64,000 bases of DNA. Source: an uncultured Polaribacter sp. GTDB lineage: Bacteria > Bacteroidota > Bacteroidia > Flavobacteriales > Flavobacteriaceae. A model generated the notes under the pieces. That model made no database searches. It worked only from the letters and a program-made list of their open reading frames with translations, and was not told where the DNA came from. Within the stretch, counting starts at the first letter, position 1, and each line of letters starts with the position of its first letter. The stretch covers positions 51,260 through 115,259 of the forward strand of contig NZ_CANMVP010000015.1 of the NCBI RefSeq assembly GCF_947501385.1. The letters run 5' to 3'. Shown here piece by piece: positions 1 to 9,700 of this stretch. Position numbers and translations under genes: made by a program.

Positions 1-646
1 GAAATGGCAAGCCGAAAATTAAATCGTGACTTACAGAAGTATATCCAATTTCTCTTGACCATTTGGTTACTTTCTTAACCGCTTCAAAAGGCTGTATTCT
101 ATGAATGGCTTGCTGTACTTTCTCATTGTAATCTTGCACACCAAAACTAACTCTTGTAAAACCACAATCGAATAAGGTTTGTAATTGTGCTTTGGTGGTG
201 TTGTTTGGATGCCCCTCAAAACTAAAGGCTGATTCAGGATGTTTTTTAGCGATTGAAAAAATACCATCTATTAAATATTGTAGGTTTTCTTTTGAGAAAA
301 AAGTAGGTGTTCCGCCGCCTAAATGCAATTCTTTAATTATCGGAGTTTCGTCAAACAAATTCGCATATAATCTCCACTCCTTTAATACGGTTTCTATATA
401 CTCCTCTTCTACTCCGTGCCTTTTTGTAATGTGTTTATGACATGCACAAAATGTACACAGGCTCTCGCAAAATGGCAAGTGGATATAAATACTAATTCCT
501 TCTGATGCATTGCTTTCTAAAAACGATTTCTGAAGCGAAGCAATCCAATCTTGTTTGTCAATTCCGTTTTTGTTCCAATAAGGTACCGTTGGGTAACTTG
601 TATACCTAGGCCCTGGAATGTTGTATTTCTGAATGAGTGATTCCAT
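1..646 (-). CDS. hemN: Oxygen-independent coproporphyrinogen III oxidase (partial, 3' end outside the window)
   Basis: Radical-SAM enzyme that oxidatively decarboxylates coproporphyrinogen III to protoporphyrinogen IX without oxygen, a cytoplasmic step of haem synthesis. The minus-strand frame from the ATG at 644-646 stays open to base 1 (about 215 codons), so the C-terminal half is missing because of the window edge. The N-terminus carries the HemN hallmarks: YTSYPTVPYW, then YIHLPFCESLCTFCACH with the CxxxCxxCxC iron-sulfur motif, then HLGGGTPTFF (SAM binding). It starts 3 bp after the cupin gene's stop, so the two are probably co-transcribed. Together with ccoI and the Fnr-type regulator it forms a microaerobic/haem neighbourhood typical of flavobacterial cbb3 oxidase loci. 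Identification is secure. Confidence 0.93.
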   Translation of the reverse strand, partial: MESLIQKYNIPGPRYTSYPTVPYWNKNGIDKQDWIASLQKSFLESNASEGISIYIHLPFCESLCTFCACHKHITKRHGVEEEYIETVLKEWRLYANLFDETPIIKELHLGGGTPTFFSKENLQYLIDGIFSIAKKHPESAFSFEGHPNNTTKAQLQTLFDCGFTRVSFGVQDYNEKVQQAIHRIQPFEAVKKVTKWSREIGYTSVSHDLIFGLPF

Positions 647-649
647 ATT

Positions 650-985
650 TTATAAAACTTTTTCTACTCTTTTGAAGCTGTCTGATTTTGATAAGGTCAA
701 CCGTACAATACTTTCCTCAGTCGCCGTAAGATTATGAACGGTGTTTGAATTTAATGTGATTAAATCACCTGTATTCAACTGTTTTATTTCTGCTTGGATG
801 CCAAAATTTATACTTCCTTTTAATACCTGCACAACAATTGGAAATGGCGCTTTGTGATCTTTCATTAGCTGCCCTTTTTTAAATACAATTCGTATTTCTT
901 TTGAAAAATCGGTTTCTAACAACATTGAAACAGCTGGTTTGCTGGTATTAAATTTTATGTCTTCTAAAAATGAGGCTACTTTCAT
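650..985 (-). CDS. Small cupin-domain protein
   Basis: A 111-residue soluble protein with one cupin fold. The centre reads as alternating strands with KDHKAPFPIVVQVLKG (first cupin motif, one His) and LNTGDLITLNSNTVHNLTA (second motif, GD...H). Few metal-binding histidines are retained, so it may be a sensor or binding protein rather than an enzyme. It has no DNA-binding domain. It lies 3 bp upstream of hemN in the same direction, and small cupins are commonly found beside hemN and fnr in flavobacteria. Ligand and function are unknown. A promoter was not obvious in the AT-rich DNA just upstream. Confidence 0.8.
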   Translation of the reverse strand: MKVASFLEDIKFNTSKPAVSMLLETDFSKEIRIVFKKGQLMKDHKAPFPIVVQVLKGSINFGIQAEIKQLNTGDLITLNSNTVHNLTATEESIVRLTLSKSDSFKRVEKVL

Positions 986-1194
986 AATTTTTTGTTTTAA
1001 ATATTAAAAAAACACATAGGCACATAGTTTATTTTTTTTATATGTTTATGTGGTGTAATTGAACCCTGAACTTCAAACTTTTGAACTTTTGAACATACAT
1101 GCACTTCGACAAGCTCTTTCCAAATTTCGGAAACGACACTCTTAATTTTAATTGATTTAACGTTTCTCTAACCAGGTGTAATCAATACCTAATA

Positions 1195-1222
1195 AACCTC
1201 TCGACTGCGCTCGAGGAGACAT
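1195..1222. repeat. Intergenic palindromic (REP-like) unit in the 986-1223 gap
   Basis: The 238-bp gap between ccoI and the cupin gene holds no gene. At 1195-1222 there is a hairpin with arms CCTCTCGA and TCGAGGAG around CTGCGC. The same 28-bp unit occurs in reverse orientation inside the inverted-repeat element at 20593-21021 (about 20681-20708), and a loop-expanded version lies in the element at 40865-41188. Another hairpin-like stretch containing CACTTCGACAAGCTC lies at about 1101-1117. It sits just past the ccoI stop and could act in transcript termination or stability, although no T tract follows it. Confidence 0.7.
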
Positions 1223-1223
1223 T

Positions 1224-3602
1224 TTACAACTTTATTTTACTTCCTAAAATATTTGTTGAAATTGTTGTAAAAATTACAATGCTAATGGAACTTAACGGCA
1301 TTAAAATTGCCGCTATAATGGGTGTTAATTGACCTGTAACAGCAAAGTACAAACCAATACTATTATAACACAAAGACAACACAAAACAGTATTTTATAAT
1401 TTGAATTGCCTTTTTAGATGCCTTTATAAAACTGCCAATTTTATGAAATTTAGAAGCATCTAAAATTGCATCGCATGCAGGAGAAAACACATTGATATTT
1501 TCTGACAAAGAAATACCAACATCACTTTGTGCCAAAGCACCCGCATCATTCAAACCATCACCAATCATGGCTACTTTTTTATCTTTCTTTTGAAGAGCTG
1601 CCACTACATTTAATTTATCTGCTGGTTGTTGATTGAATAAAAAAGTTGTTCTTTCAGGTAAAATTTCTTCTAAATAGTTCTTTTCTCCTTCGTTGTCTCC
1701 AGAAACAACTGCCAAATGATAATCGTTTTTTAAACTATTAAATAATGATTTTACACCTGCTCTATACGAATTTTTAAATGTGTATTTCCCTTTATAGACT
1801 TCATCGAAACAGATATGAACAGAAGTATCTAAAGTTGACTTTTCATTGTTATTTTGAACAAAAGCAGCCGACCCTAATTTGAGGTCAATAGCTTTGTAAG
1901 TAACTTGAATTCCTTTGCCTACAGTTTCTTTAAAATTTGAAATTTTTACATTTTCGGCTTCTTTAAAGGTATTGTATAAGGTTCTACTTAAAGGATGATT
2001 AGAAGCCCTCAAAGAACTTTTTAAAATGCTTTTTTGTTGCCGATTTAAGGGAACGCCATCATAAGAAATTGTATTTTCTTTGTTGGTTGTTAAAGTTCCT
2101 GTTTTATCAAAAATTATAGTGTCTATTTTTGCTAATTGCTCTACGACAGTTGTATTTTTTAAATAGAATTTTTGCCTTCCAAAGATGCGTAACATATTTC
2201 CTAAGGTAAAAGGTGCAGCTAATGCAATGGCACATGGGCAAGCTATAATTAAAATGGCTGTACATACATTTAAAGCTTTGCTAGCATCAAAATACAACCA
2301 AAAAGCAGTTGCTATTAAAGCAATGGTTAACACTGCAATCGTAAAATTTTTACTAATAGCATCTGTGATGGTTTTAAAAGGCGATGTGTTCTCTTTTTGA
2401 AAAATAGCATTGCTCCATAATTGGGTTAAATAACTTTGTGAAACAGAAGCTAAAACTTCCATTTCTAGAACTCCAGATAATTGTTTTCCACCTGCAAACA
2501 ATTTATCGCCAGATGTTTTTAAAACAGGTACTGCTTCACCAGTAACAAAACTATAATCAATTTCTGCATTTCCGTTGATTAAGATGCCATCTACAGGAAT
2601 TAATTCCTGATTTCTAATAAGCAATCGATCTCCTTTTTCTACATCGTAAATCTGTACATTTTCTTCTTTTCCTTCAGATAAAATGCGTGTAACTGCAATA
2701 GGAAAATAAGATTTGTAATCGCGTTCAAAAGACAAGAAATTATAGGTTTTTTGCTGAAAGAATTTCCCCAATAATAGAAAGAAAACCAAGCCAGTTAAAC
2801 TGTCAAAAAAACCAGTTCCTAAATCGAAAATAATTTCAATAGTACTTCTGATAAAAAGTACAGCAATACCCAGAGCAATCGGCACATCTATATTTAAAAT
2901 TTTAGATCGCAAACCTTTATAAGCAGATATAAAATAATCTTTTCCCGCATAAAAAACGACGGGAAGAGAGAAGAAAAACATCAACCACCTAAAGATATTT
3001 TTATATTCTTCGATCCAAAAACCGTCCACTTCAAAATATTCTGGAAACGATAAAAACATGACGTTTCCAAAGGCAAAACCTGCAGTTCCAAGTTTGTAAA
3101 TTAAGCTTCTATCAACTGTTTTTTTGCCACTTTCATAATCTTCTAAACTGATATAAGGTTCGTAACCAATACTGCTTAACAGTAAAACAATTTCTTTTAA
3201 TGAGGTTGTTTCTGAGTTATAAGTGATGCTCACTTTTTTCTTAGGAAAATCTACCTGAGATGAGGAAATTTCTGATTTTAGTTTGTGTAAGTTTTCTAAG
3301 ATCCAAATGCAAGAACTACAGTGAATATGTGGAATATACAACGTTATTATCTGTGTATTTCCATCAGAAAAATCTACTAATTTTTGAACAATTTCTTCTG
3401 TTTCCAAGAAATCATATTTTCCTTGAATCTCTGTTGGAATGGCTCCTGGATTGTCTTGAAAATTATAATAACCAGTCAAATCATTTTCAGAAAAAATCTC
3501 ATAAACAGTTTTACAACCGTTACAGCAGAAATTTTTTTCATCCAATTCAATTGAATCATCATCACAAGAATCGCCACAGTGGTAACATTGTGTAGCATTC
3601 AT
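1224..3602 (-). CDS. ccoI: Copper-translocating P1B-type ATPase for cbb3 oxidase assembly (CcoI/FixI)
   Basis: Membrane copper pump needed for metallation of cbb3-type cytochrome oxidase. From the chosen start, residues 6-30 form a Cys-rich zinc-ribbon-like segment (CYHCGDSC, CCNGC). Around residue 95 is the heavy-metal-associated CxxC (HCSSC). Eight hydrophobic segments follow, with the CPC ion-path motif (ACPCAIALAAP, about 456), the phosphorylation site DKTGTLT (about 494), the HP motif (NHPLSRTLY) and the hinge GDGLND (about 680). The frame is open to an ATG at 3642-3644. I prefer the ATG at 3600-3602 because the protein family starts just before the CxxC segment and a candidate -7 box lies between the two ATGs. 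The cco structural genes are not in the window. Fnr control is likely (see operator). Confidence 0.93.
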   Translation of the reverse strand: MNATQCYHCGDSCDDDSIELDEKNFCCNGCKTVYEIFSENDLTGYYNFQDNPGAIPTEIQGKYDFLETEEIVQKLVDFSDGNTQIITLYIPHIHCSSCIWILENLHKLKSEISSSQVDFPKKKVSITYNSETTSLKEIVLLLSSIGYEPYISLEDYESGKKTVDRSLIYKLGTAGFAFGNVMFLSFPEYFEVDGFWIEEYKNIFRWLMFFFSLPVVFYAGKDYFISAYKGLRSKILNIDVPIALGIAVLFIRSTIEIIFDLGTGFFDSLTGLVFFLLLGKFFQQKTYNFLSFERDYKSYFPIAVTRILSEGKEENVQIYDVEKGDRLLIRNQELIPVDGILINGNAEIDYSFVTGEAVPVLKTSGDKLFAGGKQLSGVLEMEVLASVSQSYLTQLWSNAIFQKENTSPFKTITDAISKNFTIAVLTIALIATAFWLYFDASKALNVCTAILIIACPCAIALAAPFTLGNMLRIFGRQKFYLKNTTVVEQLAKIDTIIFDKTGTLTTNKENTISYDGVPLNRQQKSILKSSLRASNHPLSRTLYNTFKEAENVKISNFKETVGKGIQVTYKAIDLKLGSAAFVQNNNEKSTLDTSVHICFDEVYKGKYTFKNSYRAGVKSLFNSLKNDYHLAVVSGDNEGEKNYLEEILPERTTFLFNQQPADKLNVVAALQKKDKKVAMIGDGLNDAGALAQSDVGISLSENINVFSPACDAILDASKFHKIGSFIKASKKAIQIIKYCFVLSLCYNSIGLYFAVTGQLTPIIAAILMPLSSISIVIFTTISTNILGSKIKL

Positions 3603-3622
3603 ATTTACTCTTTTGCCTTTTG

Positions 3623-3630
3623 CAAATTTC
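3623..3630 (-). promoter_or_regulatory. Candidate -7 box for ccoI
   Basis: On the minus strand this reads GAAATTTG, one mismatch from the Bacteroidota -7 consensus TAnnTTTG. It would place transcription start near 3616, about 14 bases before the ATG at 3602, and would put the Fnr-type operator at 3654-3665 about 43 bases upstream of the start, close to the -41.5 position used by activating Crp/Fnr proteins. Inferred from pattern and spacing only. Confidence 0.4.
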
Positions 3631-3653
3631 GAATAAGACTTCAATTTAAAACA

Positions 3654-3665
3654 TGATATTTATCA
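3654..3665. promoter_or_regulatory. Fnr/Crp-type operator (TGAT-N4-ATCA)
   Basis: The sequence TGATATTTATCA is a perfect dyad of the Fnr half-sites. It lies between divergent ccoI and the Crp/Fnr-family gene. Relative to the candidate ccoI start it is near -43 (activation). Relative to the fnr-like promoter it overlaps the -33 region (autorepression). The adjacent regulator keeps the Glu and Arg of the Fnr recognition helix. Binding is inferred. Confidence 0.6.
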
Positions 3666-3674
3666 GGTTTTCTA

Positions 3675-3682
3675 TATATTTG
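3675..3682 (+). promoter_or_regulatory. -7 promoter box of the fnr-like gene
   Basis: TATATTTG matches the TAnnTTTG consensus exactly and lies 21 bases before the ATG at 3704. This supports the internal start over the upstream ATG at 3653, which would place the promoter inside the gene. Confidence 0.6.
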
Positions 3683-3703
3683 AAATCAAATCCACCAAAT
3701 ATC

Positions 3704-4402
3704 ATGAGCAAATGTGAACAATGTATTGTTCGTCAGTTTACTTCTTTAAAACATCTTTCTAAGGAAGAAGTTGTAAGAATGTCTAAATGTAAAACTTCAA
3801 AAATCATAAAAAAAGGAGATGTACTTTTTGAAGAAGGAACACCTATAAATGGCATTTTTTGCATCAAAGATGGTGTTTGTAAAGTTTCTAAAATGAGTGA
3901 AAATGGAAGAAATCAAATTATTAGTTTGATTCAGCGTGGAGATTTATTAGGAGAACGAAGTTTAATTTCTGATGAAGTATCGAACCTTTCTGCAGTGGCT
4001 TTAAATGATATGGAGGTTTGTTTTATACCGAAAGAAGAAATTATTAGAGATTTACAGAGAAACAATGCATTTTCGATGAGTGTTTTAAGAGATCTAGCTA
4101 CTTCTTTAAAAAATGCGGATAATCTCATTGTAGATATGGCTCAGAAAACGGTAAAACAACGTTTGGCTGAAACGCTTTTATACTTGCATACTAAATTTGA
4201 TACAAATAGTGAAGGCGCTATCGATATTCAACTTTCTAGAGAAGATTTTTCTAATATTATAGGAACTGCTACAGAATCTGCAATTCGTTTATTATCTGAA
4301 TTTAAAAAGAAAAAAATTATTGCTTTTAAAGGAAAAAATATTATGATTTTAGACAGTGCTTCCTTAGAAAAAATTGCGCAAGGTTTTCATAATCTTCTCT
4401 AA
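3704..4402 (+). CDS. Crp/Fnr-family transcription regulator
   Basis: A 232-residue cAMP-receptor/Fnr-type regulator: N-terminal cyclic-nucleotide-binding beta-roll (about residues 30-130, with GDVLFEEG and GDLLGERS), dimer helix, then a winged helix with LSREDFSNIIGTATESAIR as helix-turn-helix. The recognition helix keeps E and R in the ExxxR spacing of Fnr, consistent with TGA half-sites. Cysteines at 4, 7 and 29 (CEQC...SKCK) resemble the Fnr N-terminal cluster in number but not spacing, so oxygen sensing through a 4Fe-4S cluster is possible but unproven. The start at 3704 is chosen from the -7 box at 3675-3682 and family length. It is divergent from ccoI across a TGAT-N4-ATCA site. The 3' end overlaps the convergent tamL stop by 4 bases. 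Likely activates microaerobic genes including ccoI. Confidence 0.88.
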   Translation: MSKCEQCIVRQFTSLKHLSKEEVVRMSKCKTSKIIKKGDVLFEEGTPINGIFCIKDGVCKVSKMSENGRNQIISLIQRGDLLGERSLISDEVSNLSAVALNDMEVCFIPKEEIIRDLQRNNAFSMSVLRDLATSLKNADNLIVDMAQKTVKQRLAETLLYLHTKFDTNSEGAIDIQLSREDFSNIIGTATESAIRLLSEFKKKKIIAFKGKNIMILDSASLEKIAQGFHNLL

Positions 4403-6711
4403 AAAGAATAGCCAATTGCAAAATTAAAAACAGGTTCGTCGATTCTAAAATCCCAACGTTCACCTTCCTCTAATCTAGGATCATGAAAGGGAGCTGCCAA
4501 ATCAAAACGAATTACAAATCCTTGCACATCTACTCGCAATCCTAAACCAGCACCGATACCCAATTCATTGATAAAATTAGAGGTGAATTTATCTGTCTCT
4601 TCTCCATTCTCATCATCAAAAGCATCATTTGAAACTGAATTCCAAACATTACCCGCATCCACAAAAAACGCACCTTTAAAGAAAGAATAAATAGGAAAAC
4701 GGTATTCTACATTTGCTTCTAAACGAATATTTCCTGTTTTATCGAAAAATGAACTTACTGTTTCAGGATTTGAATTCGGATTTTCATTTTCATTATAAGT
4801 TCCAGGACCTAAAGAACGAATATTAAAGGCTCTTACACTATAAGGGCCTCCAGAAAAATACTGTTTTACAAACGGAACAACATCAGAATTGCCATAAGCA
4901 TACCCGTAACCAGCAAATAATCTTGCGGCAATGGTTTGCGCGTTCTTATCACCAAAATTATAGTGATATCTTGCATCGATGTCTGCTTTTGCATACTGCG
5001 CATATTCTAACCCCAAAAATTGTTTAGGTTCTCCAGCATTTTTTTCTTTTCCAAAAAGACTGATACTATTTCCTGCTACATCTACTGTAGAATTAAAGTA
5101 AAATTGATGCGTTTGTATCGTATTTAACATTTCATTATAAGTAAAAGAAAAAGTAAGTCCGCTAATAAACTCTTGATTAAAACTACGTTGCAAAAAAGAA
5201 TTATTATCTAATATCTCTTGAAATTCTGGAGTTGTACTAGACAAGCTTGTATAATTTATAGAAATAGGATTAAATTCATAGGTAATATATCTATTTGCAT
5301 TCCAAACATATCCAAAATTTGCACTTCCAGATAAAAGGGTATACAATTTACTTCTACTTAAATAATTAACACCTAAACTTGTTTTAGTTTTAGGAATAGA
5401 ATATTCAAAAAAGTCTTCATTAATAGAAAATGGTGCAATTACTCTAGGAAAAATAAGTTCAGATTTTAAACCCAGATCTAGACTATTTAAACCCGCATTG
5501 TTACCGCTAGAAACTTGCGTTTCATAACCAACATTGGTACTGATGTTTAAAGTTTCTCCTCCTTTAAATAAATTTCTATTACTGTAGGTGATTGCCAGTT
5601 TTGGTCCTGCAAAATTATTTGATTTTGTAACCGCTTGTAATTCTGCACGAATGGCTCTTTTTGTTAAAGGCGAAAGAAAAATATTGGCCTCTAACAGCCC
5701 CAAGTTGTCTGTTACAACGGTATCTAATTCTTTGTATTGAATATTCACAAACTTGTAAGCACCAATGGTAGAAAGTCTTCTTGCTGTATTTTTCGAAGTT
5801 ATTGGGTCAAAAAAAGCACCTTCTTTTAAAGTGATAAAATCATCTAAATACTTCGGTTTAAAAAACAGCGAATCTTGGTGGTAATTTTTATTTTCAAAAC
5901 GCGTGATATTAACAGTTGAAGAATCTTTTAAATGGTAATTCGCAAATACGTTAATCCGTTTTATTTTATACGGAATGGTTGCTTTTTTTGGAACTTTTGC
6001 TTTTAGTTTTAAAAATAAATCGAATTTTTTATTTTTATATTGATTGGTATCTGCTTCAAAAATTAAAAAATCTGGATTGAAATTATAATATCCTTTCTTC
6101 TTTAATTCCACATCTAACCTTTGACGTTCTAGTTTTAGGTTTGCCACATCAAAACGCATATTTTCTGGAAACGGCGAATTTGTTGTAAGGCTTTTTATAT
6201 CGCTATAAATTGGCGAAACCATACTATCTATTTGATAGCTCGCCATTTTATATGGTGCGGGTACTTTTAAATTGTAAATAATTGCAGCTTCCTTCTCTTT
6301 CTCTTGAAAAGTAGCACCAATGGTACTGTAGAAAAAACCATGATTTTCTAATCTATTTCTTAAAATTTCTTCAACTTCTAGTTCATTTACATCAGACTGA
6401 TAGACTGGTTCTTGCCCAAATTGTTTAAACATCCATTTATTTACAAAACCAGGTTTTTCTTGCTGATTTTTATAGTAATAATACAACCCTAGATGCATCC
6501 CTAAAAATTTAGAGTTGGGTGCTGGTCTTACAACCGTTTTTAAATCTTCTTTTAAGTCGTTTACTTTTTGTACAGAAGGGTCTGCATCTATCTCTAAAGT
6601 GGCACCTGTGTATAATCTTTTATCTTCTGGAATGTATTTTTTAATCGCACAAGCATACATGAAAAGGCTTCCTAAAAATAAAATGCAAGTATATTTAGTT
6701 GTGTTTTTCAA
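4399..6711 (-). CDS. tamL: TamL: lipoprotein form of the TamA/BamA-family outer-membrane assembly protein
   Basis: A 770-residue Omp85-family protein with an N-terminal lipoprotein signal (LFLGSLFMYACA, Cys about residue 21), POTRA-like repeats up to about residue 350, and a C-terminal barrel ending in FNFAIGYSF, the terminal aromatic expected of an outer-membrane beta-barrel. GGPYSVRAFNIRSLGPG resembles the conserved inward L6 loop segment of Omp85 proteins (R-A-F in place of R-G-[FY]). The lipobox identifies the Bacteroidota TamL variant rather than classical TamA. It follows tamB by 3 bp on the minus strand, and TamA/TamL and TamB cooperate to insert outer-membrane proteins or move lipids across the periplasm. 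The start agrees with the signal peptide. Confidence 0.92.
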   Translation of the reverse strand: MKNTTKYTCILFLGSLFMYACAIKKYIPEDKRLYTGATLEIDADPSVQKVNDLKEDLKTVVRPAPNSKFLGMHLGLYYYYKNQQEKPGFVNKWMFKQFGQEPVYQSDVNELEVEEILRNRLENHGFFYSTIGATFQEKEKEAAIIYNLKVPAPYKMASYQIDSMVSPIYSDIKSLTTNSPFPENMRFDVANLKLERQRLDVELKKKGYYNFNPDFLIFEADTNQYKNKKFDLFLKLKAKVPKKATIPYKIKRINVFANYHLKDSSTVNITRFENKNYHQDSLFFKPKYLDDFITLKEGAFFDPITSKNTARRLSTIGAYKFVNIQYKELDTVVTDNLGLLEANIFLSPLTKRAIRAELQAVTKSNNFAGPKLAITYSNRNLFKGGETLNISTNVGYETQVSSGNNAGLNSLDLGLKSELIFPRVIAPFSINEDFFEYSIPKTKTSLGVNYLSRSKLYTLLSGSANFGYVWNANRYITYEFNPISINYTSLSSTTPEFQEILDNNSFLQRSFNQEFISGLTFSFTYNEMLNTIQTHQFYFNSTVDVAGNSISLFGKEKNAGEPKQFLGLEYAQYAKADIDARYHYNFGDKNAQTIAARLFAGYGYAYGNSDVVPFVKQYFSGGPYSVRAFNIRSLGPGTYNENENPNSNPETVSSFFDKTGNIRLEANVEYRFPIYSFFKGAFFVDAGNVWNSVSNDAFDDENGEETDKFTSNFINELGIGAGLGLRVDVQGFVIRFDLAAPFHDPRLEEGERWDFRIDEPVFNFAIGYSF

Positions 6712-6714
6712 AAT

Positions 6715-9700
6715 TTAATTTGTTTTCTTTTTGGTATTCACTTTTTCTTTGTTTACTTCTTTGACTTTTGCTGCTTTTTGCGCCTCCTCTGCTTCTTTTT
6801 TGGCTCTTTGAGATCTTAGAATAGCATCCCACAATTGACTGAATTCATTAAATTCTTTTGTAAAGATTAAAGCAAGACCACTAACAATCGTTTGCCCATC
6901 AATCACATTTTCAAACTCACTCTTTCTAAAACCTCTAATGCGATACCTGCCATCTTCTGTAATTTTATATTCTAAACTTACATTACCAATTAAAGGCGTT
7001 GTTTCGCCATTTGCACTGCTTCCTTGAATATCTACCTCGCTACCAACTCTAACGGTTAAACGCTCATTAAATAGTTTCTTTTGTGCTGCAATATCTAATT
7101 GTGTTCTATCTGTTGGCGCATCTCCTTGATAGTCTGTAAAACTATTCAACCCAAAATCTAATTCGATCCCAGAACCTCCTAAAATCTTATCTGAAAATGC
7201 ATTTAGTTGCCCAGAAACTGCATCGTTTAAATTGTCTCTTGCAATGGTTGCAAAACCACCAGCACTCCCATCACTTCCTGCATCTGGATAGAATCTATTC
7301 AATACTAAAAGTGAGAAAACTTGACGATTTAATTCATCTTCTTGTTGATTCACTTGTTGTAAACGTCCGTATACTTGCCCACCAATTGCGCCTTGTTCAT
7401 CTTCTGGCATATTTAAACTAAAGGATATTTTTGGCTGTAATAATTCGCCATCAATATTTAAATACACATTAAAGGGTAATACTTGTTTGTATCTATTTCT
7501 TACAGCAGTATCTTCTCCAGAAATTTGTGATGCCATTAATGGTGAAGCGGAAGTTTCTATATTGTAAATGGCTCTTACATCTAATTTTGCATCAAAAGGA
7601 TCTCCTGACCAAGAAACTCGGCTTCCTGATGCCAAAGAAAACTTTCTATTTACTAAATTGTATAAGTTTAATTCATAGTGACCCTCAGAAATTTCATAAG
7701 CACCTGTTAAAGATAATCTTCCGTTAGGAATCATTGTAAAGATAAAATCTCCTTCACCAGAAACCTTAAAGTTATCTTCTGTTTCTTCATTAATAATAAT
7801 GGTAACAGCTGCTTCTTTGTTTATTTTTATTCTGCTAAAAATGTCAAAACCTGTTATGGTTGCTGTTTGTTCTTCAGTCTGCGTTAAAATAGCATTCGGG
7901 TTTTCTCTATTTACAAATTCTACAATACCTTCTCTCTCTTCTACATTTGCATAAATGGAAGGAATTACATAGGTTACATTTGTATCTGAGCCTAAGGTTA
8001 CTTCTGCGTTTAATTTTGGTATTTGCAAATCGCCAGTAAGTCTTGCGTTTGCATTAAAAGAAGCTTTACCATACAGCGACGGATTGTCTTCTTTAGAGGC
8101 ATTTAATATTCTAAAATTATTTGCTTTTACTTTTAAATCAAATGTTGGGTTTACAAAACTTTCTGTTTTTATTGTGCCAGACAATACTAGTGCATTCTTT
8201 TTTGCATCTAAAACCGTAAAATTAGACATGCTAAGACCGCTATTATCTATATGTATAGTTTCATTTTTTAACGTGAATTTTGTATTGAGTTTGGTAATAT
8301 TAAAATCTGCATTGGTAAATTTTAAATTTCCTTTATATTTAGGCGTTGTAGTTGTGCCCGTAACTTTAAAACCCCCAGAAAAGCTGCCCGAAGTTTCTTT
8401 TATTTCACCTAAAGAAAGCGTATTTAATGCTTTCATTTTAAATTCATTAATAAGTACATCTAAATTTAGATTTGCCTCATTATTACTTACAAAATAGTCT
8501 CCTTTTATGTCTAAATTTATATCACCACCTTTTAAATTCACATTAAAATCGTAGTTACTATATCCTAAAGATTTTGCATTCATACTTAAATTCCCAAAGT
8601 CTGTATTTAAAACTTTTAGCTGACTAATATCTAAATCAGCGATGATTCCTGTATCTCCAAAAGGTTGTTCTAAAACAAAATCCCCACTTAAAATTCCTGT
8701 GGTAATTTGTTTTTCTGGATTTAGGTAGTTAAAGACTTCGCTAATTGCAAAATTCTTATAATTAACAGCAATATGATTTTTCTGAATATCTGGTGATTTG
8801 TCTGTAACTTCTATAGATTGATTGCCTTTTGTAATTCTAAAATCAGAAAAGCTAATGACAGAATCTGTTAAAATAATTTCATTCGTTTCTGGAATTTCCC
8901 ACTTATGCTTATTTAAAACTAAATCTTTATTGTTTACCGTAAATTTTAATCGTTCTCTGCTTCCTGTAATGCTTGTATTTACATTCATCAGTTTTTTGCC
9001 CTCATGGAATCCTAGAAAATTAAGTGCTAATTCATTGTTTTTTTGATTTCCCGTTATGATTGTTTTAGGAACATCTAAAGGACCTGCAGTAATGTTTTTA
9101 AAACCCAAATTAAAATTAAAATTATCTTTATCTGTATTCATAGAAAAAGCCAGACTGTCTAATTCATTTCCGCTATAATTAATATGTGGTGCGGTAATAT
9201 TAGCGACTAATTTTCTGTCTAATTCTTTAAAATCAACCCCTATTTTAATAGTGTCTAAATCTTTGATATTTACTAAGAAAACATCTTTAATTAAAGGTGT
9301 TTGAGAAATTTTAGCTTTCAGTTGTAAATCAACAGGATTGGCAATTGTATCTGGAATGATTGCATCTCTATAAAAATAACTAAAAATATGACGTTGCAAA
9401 GCTTTCCCAAAAGTCTGCGGATCTACGTTAGATTGTAAATTTAAATCTAACATTTTATTTTTTACAATTAGTGCAGTAGTATCTTTATCTACAAATGCGT
9501 TTGCATTGAGAGGTCCTAACAAATAAGTTCTATCATCATAAACAACAACTCCGTTTTTTATAGTACTTTTTACTGCATATTTTTCTAAATTTCCTTTAAA
9601 ATTCAAAGAAAGATCCATGCCCGTTTTTACATTTCGATTCATAAAACCTAAACCCTCTAAATCTGCACCAATTACATTTAAGTTAAGATTGGCTTTTGTT

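Noticed and set aside
1..646. Antisense frames of 66 and 82 codons at 67-440
   Set aside because: The minus-strand hemN frame is open across the whole region and carries the HemN motifs; these are shadows.
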